From Bacillota bacterium (GTDB lineage Bacteria; Bacillota; Sulfobacillia; RBS10-35; JAJYVN01), in contig JAJYVN010000001.1 in the NCBI GenBank assembly GCA_021791995.1, forward strand, positions 48,769 through 75,649: a stretch of DNA of 26,881 nucleotides, given 5' to 3'. Under the pieces are notes generated by a model. It searched no databases. It had not been told where the DNA came from and saw only the letters and a program-made list of their open reading frames with translations. A program made the translations under genes and the position numbers. Positions 7,488 to 13,554 of this stretch are shown in pieces. Numbering within the stretch: the first letter of the stretch is position 1; every line of letters begins with the position of its first letter.

Positions 7488-7660
7488 TGACGCTCCCGTT
7501 AGGCGAGGCGTCGGCACAAACAAAGGCCACTGCTCTGCCGGGTCGAGAGACCCTAAGGGGTAGGCCAGAGGTTGCCGGATTAAGGCTTCCTCCGAGGTGG
7601 CTGGAGTTCTTCGGAACTCATTACGTTGTGCCGTGCTGAAGCTCAACCAGAGGGGGTGCC
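7488..7660 (+). ncRNA. M-box (ykoK leader) Mg2+ riboswitch aptamer
   Basis: Several M-box landmarks occur in the right order: CGTTAGGCGAGGC (7497-7509) matches the conserved 5' strand; GTCGAGAGAC followed by CCTAAGGGGTAGGCCAG matches the middle domain; GTGGCTGGAG occurs in the third domain; and CCGTGCTGAAGCTC (7631-7644) matches the 3' core (GTGCTAAAGCTC in B. subtilis mgtE). The helix GGCACAA (7512-7518) with TTGTGCC (7626-7632) replaces the corresponding helix in B. subtilis with different bases, i.e. compensatory change. The M-box senses Mg2+ and usually terminates transcription of Mg2+ transporter genes when Mg2+ is high. Here it precedes an Nramp-related transporter. Confidence 0.85.
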
Positions 7661-7679
7661 GGCCCAAGGGGTCAGCCGT

Positions 7680-7711
7680 CCTTCTGCGCGAGCGGAAGGC
7701 GCTTTTGTTTT
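7680..7711 (+). terminator. Intrinsic terminator of the M-box
   Basis: CCTTCTGC (7680-7687), tetraloop GCGA, GCGGAAGG (7692-7699) form an 8-bp stem with one U-G pair. The T-rich tail CGCTTTTGTTTT (7700-7711) follows directly. Position 20-30 bases after the aptamer fits the expression platform of a transcriptional OFF switch. Confidence 0.85.
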
Positions 7712-7862
7712 CGGGGGCCAAAGGGGGGACGGCCGTGGATACCGCTGGCGATAGTAGTCATTCGCCCGCATTGGCGGGCTCGAACACAAGCCAACCCGCG
7801 GTAGGAGACGGCCGTGACCCGCTGAGGGCCTAGCGTCAACCTCCTACCTGGGCAGTAGGAGG
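7712..7862 (+). promoter_or_regulatory. Second leader segment with Shine-Dalgarno-masking hairpin
   Basis: Between the M-box terminator and the transporter start lie about 150 bases that are clearly structured. CCTCCTAC (7840-7847) can pair perfectly with GTAGGAGG (7855-7862), which is the ribosome binding site of the GTG at 7871. The almost identical CTCCTACC (7841-7848) can instead pair with GGTAGGAG (7800-7807). The two helices exclude each other. GCGGTA (7798-7803) can also pair with TACCGC (7740-7745), a third competitor. A GC-rich hairpin GCCCGC/GCGGGC lies at 7764-7779, and GACGGCCGTG is repeated at 7728 and 7807. The architecture is that of a translational switch; I do not recognise a known aptamer class. 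Confidence 0.6.
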
Positions 7863-7870
7863 CGTTCGAC

Positions 7871-9220
7871 GTGGTAAAGGATCCATTCGCCATGCCCCTG
7901 GCACGTGCGCTGGCGACCGACGAGCTTATCCGTGCGCGCGACCGGGCGCGGGTAGACGGGCTTCGCCGTCAACGTTCCTTGTGGCAGAGGCTGCTGCTTT
8001 TGCTGGTCCTTGTAGGGCCAGGCATTCTGGTCATGATCGCCGACAACGATGCTGGCGGCGTCATGACGTACGCGCAAACCGGCTCGTCGTTTGGCATCGG
8101 TTTCTACTTGCCGTTCCTCGTGCTTTTGGGTCCGGTCGCCTACGTCGTGCAGGAGATGACCGTTCGCCTCGGGGCGGTTACTCGCCGCGGTCACGCTGAA
8201 ATGATTTGGGGCCGCTATGGCGCGGCCTGGGGCGCGTTTTCCCTGTTCGATCTCGTGGTGGCCAACTTCCTCACCCTGATCACCGAGTTCATCGGCATCA
8301 CCCTGGGTATGCGCGTCCTCGGTGTGCCACCGGTTTGGAGCGCGGTAGGTGGCGCCGTCCTGGTGCTTACGGTGCTGCTCGGGTTGCGCTACTACACATG
8401 GGAACGGGTCGCGCTTACCATCGCCGCAGGCAATCTGGTCTTCGTCCCCCTGGCGCTCATGGCTCATCCGCACTGGTCTTCTGTCGTATCGGCGTTTGCG
8501 ACTTGGCATGTCCCGGGCGGTATCACGCCTGTGTTCGTGTACGTGCTCTTGGCCAACCTGGGAACAACGATCGCCCCATGGATGCTGTTCTTCCAGCAGT
8601 CCTCCGTGGTCGACAAGGGGCTCACGCGTCGGGATATACGCCATGGGCAGGTCGACACGGCGGTGGGTAGTGCCGCCATGGTTCTCGTGGCGCTCGCCAT
8701 CGTCGTCCTGACCGGAACGCTCGTCTACCACCACTCGGGTACTTCGCCGGTGGGCGTGGTGCAGATCATGCAGACGCTGGGCGCCCGCCTTGGCCGAACG
8801 GGAGAGGATCTCTTCGCGCTTGGCCTTGTGGAGGCGGGTGTGATCGCGGCGATCGCGATCACCGCCAGTACCTCGTGGGCAACCGGTGAAGCGTTTGGCT
8901 GGCCCAAAAGCATCAACCTTCCTCCCCAGGTGGCCTGGCGGTTTTATGTTCCCGGTATCGTGAGCGTGGCCCTGGCGGCTGCCACGGTCCTCATCCCGCA
9001 CGCCCCACTCGGGTTTCTCAACCTCACCGTGCAGGTAGTTGCCACCATCTTCATGCCGGCGGCGATGCTGTTCCTCCTGCTCCTCTTGAACGACCGCGAG
9101 ATCATGGGCGAGTACGCGAACAAGCCATGGCAGAACGTCGCGGCCATCGGCATCGTGGGCTTCCTGGTCCTCATGAACGGGCTCTACGGCCTGACCGTGG
9201 TGTTCCCGCACCTACTGTAA
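7871..9220 (+). CDS. Nramp-related magnesium transporter (NRMT-type)
   Basis: This 449-aa integral membrane protein has Nramp organisation with about 11 helices, but its metal-site motifs are not those of Mn/Fe transporters. In helix 1 the canonical DPGN is DAGG (within ADNDAGG, Asp60 kept, Asn replaced by Gly63). In helix 6 the canonical MPHN reads APWM (within GTTIAPWM, near residue 235), removing the soft methionine ligand. Loss of the methionine is characteristic of the Nramp-related Mg2+ transporters described in Clostridium and Eggerthella. The M-box upstream supports Mg2+ as substrate. Later landmarks are QEMTVRLG (helix 3) and TEFIGITLG (helix 4). GTG 7871 has TAGGAGG 8 bases upstream, itself inside a hairpin. 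A small membrane protein gene follows. Confidence 0.85.
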   Translation: MVKDPFAMPLARALATDELIRARDRARVDGLRRQRSLWQRLLLLLVLVGPGILVMIADNDAGGVMTYAQTGSSFGIGFYLPFLVLLGPVAYVVQEMTVRLGAVTRRGHAEMIWGRYGAAWGAFSLFDLVVANFLTLITEFIGITLGMRVLGVPPVWSAVGGAVLVLTVLLGLRYYTWERVALTIAAGNLVFVPLALMAHPHWSSVVSAFATWHVPGGITPVFVYVLLANLGTTIAPWMLFFQQSSVVDKGLTRRDIRHGQVDTAVGSAAMVLVALAIVVLTGTLVYHHSGTSPVGVVQIMQTLGARLGRTGEDLFALGLVEAGVIAAIAITASTSWATGEAFGWPKSINLPPQVAWRFYVPGIVSVALAAATVLIPHAPLGFLNLTVQVVATIFMPAAMLFLLLLLNDREIMGEYANKPWQNVAAIGIVGFLVLMNGLYGLTVVFPHLL

Positions 9221-9233
9221 GGAGGGGGTTTGA

Positions 9234-9389
9234 ATGCACCGGGAGCCAATGCAGACGATCCGGGAACTTCGTCCCCTGACTCGGGCCACGCCGAAGGGGT
9301 GGGTGAAGTGGGCGTTCTGGTTCCTTCGCGGGTACATCGTGATCATGCTGGCAATCGTGGTCATAGGGTTCGCCCGAGGAACTCTCTAG
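9234..9389 (+). CDS. 51-aa single-pass membrane protein, NRMT operon
   Basis: Starting 13 bp after the NRMT stop is a 52-codon ORF with an excellent ribosome binding site (AAGGAGGGGG, 9219-9228) overlapping the end of the transporter gene. The product starts MHREPMQTIRELRP, has a positively charged middle (RATPKGWVKW) and then one hydrophobic helix (GYIVIMLAIVVIGFARG). Charge distribution suggests the N-terminus is cytoplasmic. It ends with TAG 9387-9389 and a strong hairpin lies about 75 bp downstream. Translational coupling and codon use suggest a real gene. I do not recognise a family; a small accessory or regulatory subunit of the transporter is the natural hypothesis, by analogy to other small membrane proteins encoded beside transporters. 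Confidence 0.7.
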   Translation: MHREPMQTIRELRPLTRATPKGWVKWAFWFLRGYIVIMLAIVVIGFARGTL

Positions 9390-9464
9390 AGCGACAGTCA
9401 GTTCCACCAAGGAACCAGTGCCCAAGGCCCACGGACACCTCGAGCACCGTGTCATGCCGTTCAC

Positions 9465-9503
9465 CTCGTCCCTCCCGGCGCACAGTCGGGAGGGACGAGT
9501 TTG
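9465..9503 (+). terminator. Terminator-like 13-bp hairpin after NRMT operon
   Basis: CTCGTCCCTCCCG (9465-9477) and CGGGAGGGACGAG (9487-9499) are perfectly complementary with a 9-base loop, followed by a short TTTGCGT. The T-tract is weak, but the stem is very stable and position fits termination of the NRMT transcript. A second inverted repeat, CGGGTA/TACCCG, follows at 9513-9538. Confidence 0.65.
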
Positions 9504-9575
9504 CGTAGGCCCCGGGTAGGCAGACTCGCCCGTACCCGAAAGACATAGAGAAAACCGGGAATCGAGGACGCTCTC

Positions 9576-9854
9576 TTGAAGAGGCAAGGGACAGGTTGCA
9601 ATCTATGCGTGGTCGGGGAGGGGAACCTGATACTGACCGCCTACGGTGCCACAGTTGTCTTCATGATGATGGTGTTCTACGCCCTGGAGTCTCGCTCTCC
9701 GTGGTTCACATTTGTTTTTGGCGTAGCGTGCCTGGGATCATCACTCTACGGATGGCTTGCTGGAACATGGCCCTTCGGTGTTGTAGAAGCGGTATGGGCT
9801 ATAGTTGCATTTCGGAAGTGGGTGCTTCTTAGGGGTTCGGTAAATGGGAAATAG
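9576..9854 (+). CDS. Small membrane protein of unknown function
   Basis: This ORF encodes 92 aa with three hydrophobic segments: TAYGATVVFMMMVFYAL, FTFVFGVACLGSSLYGWLAG and GVVEAVWAIVAF, the last preceded by the motif WPFGVVEA and followed by RKW. The motif pattern (YALE.RSPWF...CLGSSLYGWL.G.WPFGVVEA.WA..A.RKW) looks like a conserved family of small uncharacterised bacterial membrane proteins. The start is unsure: TTG 9576 has GAGGA about 8 bases upstream, and GTG 9609 would remove a poorly hydrophobic N-terminus. Base composition is more AT-rich than the neighbours, suggesting separate origin. It stands alone between a terminator-like hairpin and a minus-strand gene. No function can be assigned. 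Confidence 0.6.
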   Translation: MKRQGTGCNLCVVGEGNLILTAYGATVVFMMMVFYALESRSPWFTFVFGVACLGSSLYGWLAGTWPFGVVEAVWAIVAFRKWVLLRGSVNGK

Positions 9855-9930
9855 AGCGAGGCCTAGGCCCGGAGACGATTTTTTGGCGCGGAAAGGGCGT
9901 CACCGTCCGTGCCTTATGGCGAAGCCTCAG

Positions 9931-10281
9931 TTAGCGTCGACGGCTCGCAAGCTCGACTACGGTATTCATTAGATGGAAGACATCCTGCTCGATTTCTGAT
10001 GACGAAGCTAACACGGCTGTGATCCAGAAGGCCGGGTGCGAGGACACCGTACAGACGGACTGAAACGGCTGGCTGGAAGCGTCTGTTTCGGTAACTTGTA
10101 TCTTTACGATGCGGCCAAAATTCAATGGCGGTCTACGTTGTGTCTGTGCCACGACCACCCTGGCCGAACGACTGATCCGTCGAACGCTCCAGCTCGGGTA
10201 TCCTGTCAATGACTTAAGTGCCACCTGAAACAGATCGTCTGGTGGCAGCGTGAAGTTCAACGATAAGGATCCGCGTAACAT
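9931..10281 (-). CDS. Hypothetical protein, unknown family
   Basis: This minus-strand ORF gives 116 aa from ATG 10281, which has AAGGAAGG about 11 bases upstream; ATG 10317 would add 12 residues but has no ribosome binding site. No signal peptide, membrane helix or cysteine motif is evident. The sequence has a plausible globular pattern with alternating strands (RVVVAQTQ, GRIVKIQVTET, CTVSSHPAFWITAVLAS) and a C-terminal helix (EQDVFHLMNTVVELASRR). The ordered, mixed composition differs from the arginine-rich shadow frames of this window, which supports it being real. The DNA is somewhat AT-richer than the flanks. I do not recognise a family; it faces the next small gene convergently and no operon partner is seen. 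Confidence 0.5.
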   Translation of the reverse strand: MLRGSLSLNFTLPPDDLFQVALKSLTGYPSWSVRRISRSARVVVAQTQRRPPLNFGRIVKIQVTETDASSQPFQSVCTVSSHPAFWITAVLASSSEIEQDVFHLMNTVVELASRRR

Positions 10282-10392
10282 ACCGTTGTCAACCTTCCTT
10301 GCTGATGGGGCAACCATGCGACCGGGGCGGGAGCCGCGAGCGCCCGGCTCCCGAGATGGACGCCCGTTTTGGACGACGGCGTGATCCTTTGG

Positions 10393-11163
10393 TCACAGGG
10401 CTGCCCAGGCCGCGACGCCCAGGCCGATCAGGACAAGCGCTGTGACCGTCTCGGCGTTGCGCTCCAGCCACGGCAACTGGAGCCGCAAACCACCGAGCGT
10501 GGCAGCGATGGTGAGGCCCGTCATCACGACCAGCGTGACGACCACGTATGTGGCGAGGACTTCCACAGCCGCGCCCACGCCAACGGCTCCCGCGGACAGA
10601 AGTACAGGGAGAATCGTAGGATCCGGCGAGGCCGCTATACCGAGTGGAATCAAGAGGGACGTGCGCAGGCCCTTTCGTGCCTTTCTCCGATCGTGGTCAG
10701 GGCGCAGATGGTCATGAGGCTGCTGATGTCCGTGCTCATGCCCCTGCTCGTGCTCATGCCGGTGCTCGTGTAGGTGTTCGTCCCCGTCCTCGTGCGCGGC
10801 TGGATGTGGGTGAGGATGCGGGTGCGCGTGTGCGTGGTGCGGAGGCTGTCCCGAACGATGGCGCTGTCGCCAGCCCCACAGCAGGTAACCGACACCGGTC
10901 AGCGCGAGAATGCCACCCACCACGGGCCCTTCCACGCGGACCAGGGCGCCCACCCCGAGGCCCAGGGGGATGAGTACGAAGGCAAGGAGCAGCGAGCCGC
11001 CAACGTGTCCGACGGCCGTCCAGGCGCCGACTCGGGCCGTTCTCGCCACTGACCAGTGTTCCGCGCGGCCCACGATGGCGGTGGGCATCCAATGATCCGG
11101 AAGGATGGCATGGATGAGCGCGACGCCGGCAGCTGCAGCAATGAGGATCCAAACCGAGTGCAC
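10393..11163 (-). CDS. NicO/RcnA-like Ni/Co exporter with His-rich loop
   Basis: This 256-aa membrane protein belongs to the NicO/RcnA-like group. The first helix region has HAILPDHWMPT, an H-x4-DH-type motif used by nickel/cobalt permeases and exporters. About six hydrophobic segments are seen. A very His-rich cytosolic or periplasmic loop of about 55 residues (HAHAHPHPHPHP, then HLHEHRHEHEQGHEHGHQ) lies between the third and fourth helices, as in RcnA. GTG 11163 has AAAGGAG 8 bases upstream. It is directly downstream of a CsoR/RcnR-family sensor on the same strand (28-bp gap), supporting metal efflux under that sensor. Ni2+ or Co2+ is most likely by analogy; Cu or Zn is not excluded. Confidence 0.82.
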   Translation of the reverse strand: MHSVWILIAAAAGVALIHAILPDHWMPTAIVGRAEHWSVARTARVGAWTAVGHVGGSLLLAFVLIPLGLGVGALVRVEGPVVGGILALTGVGYLLWGWRQRHRSGQPPHHAHAHPHPHPHPAAHEDGDEHLHEHRHEHEQGHEHGHQQPHDHLRPDHDRRKARKGLRTSLLIPLGIAASPDPTILPVLLSAGAVGVGAAVEVLATYVVVTLVVMTGLTIAATLGGLRLQLPWLERNAETVTALVLIGLGVAAWAAL

Positions 11164-11191
11164 GGACGCGACTCCTTTCGTTGTCCAGTCG

Positions 11192-11464
11192 TTAAGGCAA
11201 GAAGTATCGAGCGAAGGCCTGTTTGATCTCGGCGATCTTCGTCTCTGCCTGGCCAGACTCCACGGCGTCCACAATGCAGCTATCCAGGTGATCCTCGAAC
11301 ACCATGCGAGCCACCCTGTCCAGGGCAGACCGGACAGCGGCCAACTGGATGAGCACGTCGGGGCAATCACGGTCCTCCGCAAGCATGGTCCGGATGGCGC
11401 GGACGTGTCCCTCGACGCGGGCCATGCGGGCGACCATCGGCTGGCGTTGGTGAGGTCGGGACAA
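11192..11464 (-). CDS. CsoR/RcnR-family metal sensor
   Basis: This 90-aa all-helical DUF156 repressor has the core ARVEGHVRAIRTML and the metal ligands Cys34 (RDCPDV), His59 and Cys63 (EDHLDSC), plus an N-terminal His5. CsoR copper sensors use Cys-His-Cys; RcnR uses His-Cys-His-His; the nickel sensor InrS uses His-Cys-His-Cys. The set here best matches InrS or CsoR. Proximity to the NicO/RcnA-like exporter favours Ni/Co sensing. I chose TTG 11464 because the longer in-frame ATG 11494 would put the G/C palindromic operator inside the coding region; the G-run of the operator then doubles as ribosome binding site. Confidence 0.85.
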   Translation of the reverse strand: MSRPHQRQPMVARMARVEGHVRAIRTMLAEDRDCPDVLIQLAAVRSALDRVARMVFEDHLDSCIVDAVESGQAETKIAEIKQAFARYFLP

Positions 11465-11469
11465 GTTGC

Positions 11470-11486
11470 ATCCCCCCGGGGGGGAT
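11470..11486 (-). promoter_or_regulatory. CsoR/RcnR-type operator overlapping the RBS
   Basis: ATCCCCCCGGGGGGGAT is a near-perfect palindrome of A/T-flanked C and G runs, the known form of CsoR/RcnR/InrS operators. On the minus strand TATTAT (11490-11485) could be the -10 hexamer just upstream. The palindrome ends 6 bases before the TTG start, so bound repressor would block transcription start and the G-run would serve as Shine-Dalgarno sequence. Confidence 0.7.
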
Positions 11487-11575
11487 AATATCATGGCGAC
11501 GCACGCCGTGGACGTCGTCCGCCGGGTCAGATTCGGGCACTGTGTACTTCGATGAAGGTCGTGCCAATATGCTAA

Positions 11576-11593
11576 TATGCTTGTACACGCATA
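11576..11593 (+). promoter_or_regulatory. ArsR/SmtB-family operator palindrome
   Basis: TATGCTTGTACACGCATA is an 18-bp palindrome with one mismatched symmetric pair on each side, in an AT-rich patch with TAATAT (11573-11578) and TACAAT (11592-11597) as possible -10 boxes. It lies 25 bp upstream of the ATG of the ArsR-family gene, as expected for an autoregulatory operator of that family. Confidence 0.65.
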
Positions 11594-11618
11594 CAATAAG
11601 AACGGGGGCGTGTTGCCC

Positions 11619-11960
11619 ATGCAGACCCACGGTGCTCCATCCAGCTTGGCCGCAGCCGCAGGCGATCCGGCCGTCCTCAACCTTGATGTTGCCGAATCGG
11701 TGGCACAGGTTTTCAAGGTCTTGGCGGACCCTACTCGTGCGCGCATCGTGTACGCCCTGTCTCAACGCGAGTGGTGCGTGTGCGAACTCTCCCGAGCCTT
11801 GGGTCTGGAACAGCCGGCCGTGTCGCACCAGCTCCGCACGCTACGGCTACTGCGCCTAGTGACGACGCGTCGCGCCGGTACCACGGTGTTCTACAGACTT
11901 GCGGACCCTCACGTCCTGGCGGTCTTGCAACTCGTGCTCGACCACATCCAGCATAACTAG
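11619..11960 (+). CDS. ArsR/SmtB-family metal sensor (CzrA/CadC-like)
   Basis: This 113-aa winged-helix repressor likely controls the zinc-type exporter that follows. It carries two possible metal sites. The alpha-3 site is WCVCEL (Cys53, Cys55), as in CadC/ArsR. The alpha-5 site is Asp96, His98, His109 and His112, the D-x-H-x10-H-x2-H pattern of zinc sensors CzrA and SmtB. DNA-binding segment: EQPAVSHQLRTLRLL; wing: RRAGTTVFYRL. ATG 11619 is chosen because the earlier in-frame ATG 11577 falls within the palindromic operator; GGGGG at 11604-11608 is the ribosome binding site. Its stop is 13 bp before a CDF exporter gene. Zn2+, Cd2+ or Co2+ are likely inducers. Confidence 0.88.
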   Translation: MQTHGAPSSLAAAAGDPAVLNLDVAESVAQVFKVLADPTRARIVYALSQREWCVCELSRALGLEQPAVSHQLRTLRLLRLVTTRRAGTTVFYRLADPHVLAVLQLVLDHIQHN

Positions 11961-11973
11961 GGGCGGGGCCACG

Positions 11974-12864
11974 ATGGGCGATCTAACCGAGGCCGCAGCT
12001 TCCGAGACCATGGGCCGTTCGCTACTGCGTGCCGTGATCGTTACCGGCGCCCTCATCCTGGCCAAGGTGGTGGGTGCCTGGTGGTCCCACAGCCTCGCGC
12101 TTTGGGCAGATGCCGGGCATTCACTCACAGACATCGTGGCACTGGCCCTGTCGTGGTACGCATGGCGACAGGCGCAGCGCCCCCCGACGGAAACGCTTAC
12201 GTTCGGATACGCGCGGTCCGAGGTCTTAGCTGCCCTGGCCAACAGTTTGGGACTTGTGGTCGTGGCCGGGGCGCTCGCGTGGGAAGCCGTGGGCCGTTTC
12301 GCTCACCCGGTCTCCGTGCAGCCCTTGGCCATGGCGGTGACAGCCGGTGTGGCCATCGCGGTCGACGTGTTCCTGGCCTTGGGCTTCCGTGGCAGTTCGA
12401 ACCTCAACGTGCGCAGTGCCTGGTTGCATCTGATGAGCGACGCCGCGGGGTCGCTTGGGGTGGTTGTCAGTGCCGGTATCGTGGCCCTGTCGGGTTGGTC
12501 GTGGGTCGACCCGGGGGTAACAATCGGCATCTCGGCGCTTATCGTCGCGACCGCTTGGGGGATCACGAAGGAAGCCGTGGCGGTGCTCATGGAGGCCGCT
12601 CCGTCTGGTGTACGACTTGGTGACGTCCTGGGGCTGATTCAGGGTGTGCAGGGCGTGAAAAGCGTGCATGACGTGCACGTGTGGAGCGTGTCGAGCGGTC
12701 GGAACGCTCTGGCCTGCCACCTCCAACTAGATACCACGGCCACGCTCGAGGACAGCCAAGCCGTTCTGCATCATGTGGAGTCGGCTGTAGCCCCGTTGGG
12801 CATCACCCACGTGACCATTCAGGTGGAGACGCCCGACAAGCCGGACGGGCATGCGCCCTGGTAA
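11974..12864 (+). CDS. Cation diffusion facilitator (CzcD/ZitB-like)
   Basis: This 296-aa CDF transporter exports Zn2+ (also Cd2+ or Co2+ in relatives) in exchange for protons. Six helices are predicted. Helix 2 has ADAGHSLTD with His/Asp ligands, and helix 5 has HLMSDAAGS with the H-x3-D site of zinc CDFs. The cytoplasmic C-terminal ferredoxin-like domain begins near VKSVHDVHVWSVSSG and ends with HVTIQVETPDK, with several His residues. ATG 11974 has AGGGGCGGGG upstream. It is coupled to the ArsR/SmtB-family sensor gene 13 bp upstream, a standard sensor-exporter operon, and followed 39 bp later by a shorter CDF-like gene. Confidence 0.93.
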   Translation: MGDLTEAAASETMGRSLLRAVIVTGALILAKVVGAWWSHSLALWADAGHSLTDIVALALSWYAWRQAQRPPTETLTFGYARSEVLAALANSLGLVVVAGALAWEAVGRFAHPVSVQPLAMAVTAGVAIAVDVFLALGFRGSSNLNVRSAWLHLMSDAAGSLGVVVSAGIVALSGWSWVDPGVTIGISALIVATAWGITKEAVAVLMEAAPSGVRLGDVLGLIQGVQGVKSVHDVHVWSVSSGRNALACHLQLDTTATLEDSQAVLHHVESAVAPLGITHVTIQVETPDKPDGHAPW

Positions 12865-12903
12865 CAGGCAGGGGCTCGGGGACGTACCTGAGGAGGTTTC
12901 GTT

Positions 12904-13533
12904 TTGACCAGTGACCGCACAACTGACGTGCGAGCGGGAATTGTCCTCGAATGGATCACCATCGCCTGGATGATCGTCGAGGTCGTCGGCAGCATCGTCA
13001 CCGCCATGGGTGCCAGGAGCGTCTCACTCCTCGCGTTCGGCTTGGACAGCTTGGTGGAACTGGCCTCCGCCGGTGTGCTCATCTGGCGTCTTCGCGCCGA
13101 ATTCGCTGGAGGCAACGAAGAGGAGACCGAGTCGGTTGAGCACCGGGCCGCGGGCCTAGTCGGATGGAGTCTCTTGCTCCTTGCGGCGTACATCGTCATA
13201 GATGCCGGCTGGGCACTCTGGCACCACGACACTCCGAGGACGTCACCTTTTGGCATGCTGATCGCCGGCGCAGCGTTCGTGATCATGCCGGTCCTGGTCA
13301 TGTATAAGCGCCGTGTTGCGAACCGCATCGGGAGCGCCGCCCTACGCGCCGATGCGGCCGAGGGCGTCGTTTGTGCGTATATGGCGGCCACTCTCTTGGT
13401 TGGCCTCGTTTTGCGCAGTGCCTTTGGCTGGTGGTGGGCCGACCCGGTGGCTGCGCTCGCGCTCGTGGTCTTCATCGTACACGAGGGTCGGGAGGCGGTG
13501 TTGGAGTCGCGGGGTGAGGGCGAAGGCGCCTGA
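12904..13533 (+). CDS. Short CDF-like cation transporter
   Basis: This 209-aa protein looks like a membrane-only CDF: FGLDSLVELASA resembles the helix-2 ligand region and LRADAAEGVVCAYMAA the helix-5 region, followed by WWWADPVAALALVVFIVHEG. The cytoplasmic C-terminal domain of typical CDFs is missing, and the ligands are Asp-rich rather than the His/Asp set of the preceding gene. TTG 12904 has a consensus GAGGAGG 7 bases upstream. It follows the full-length CDF in the same operon. Transport of another divalent cation, or assembly with the longer CDF, are possibilities; substrate unknown. The family of short CDF-like proteins is known from annotation in many bacteria but poorly characterised. 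Confidence 0.8.
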   Translation: MTSDRTTDVRAGIVLEWITIAWMIVEVVGSIVTAMGARSVSLLAFGLDSLVELASAGVLIWRLRAEFAGGNEEETESVEHRAAGLVGWSLLLLAAYIVIDAGWALWHHDTPRTSPFGMLIAGAAFVIMPVLVMYKRRVANRIGSAALRADAAEGVVCAYMAATLLVGLVLRSAFGWWWADPVAALALVVFIVHEGREAVLESRGEGEGA

Positions 13534-13554
13534 GTTCTACCTGCGTGAAGGAAA

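Noticed and set aside
7844..9211. 455-residue minus-strand open frame antisense to the NRMT gene
   Set aside because: Shadow frame with charged low-complexity composition; the plus strand encodes a clear transporter with RBS and leader.
10690..10860. Repetitive CAT/CAC-rich DNA that could be taken for a tandem repeat or CRISPR-like array
   Set aside because: It simply encodes the His-rich loop of the NicO/RcnA-like exporter; there are no regular repeat-spacer units.
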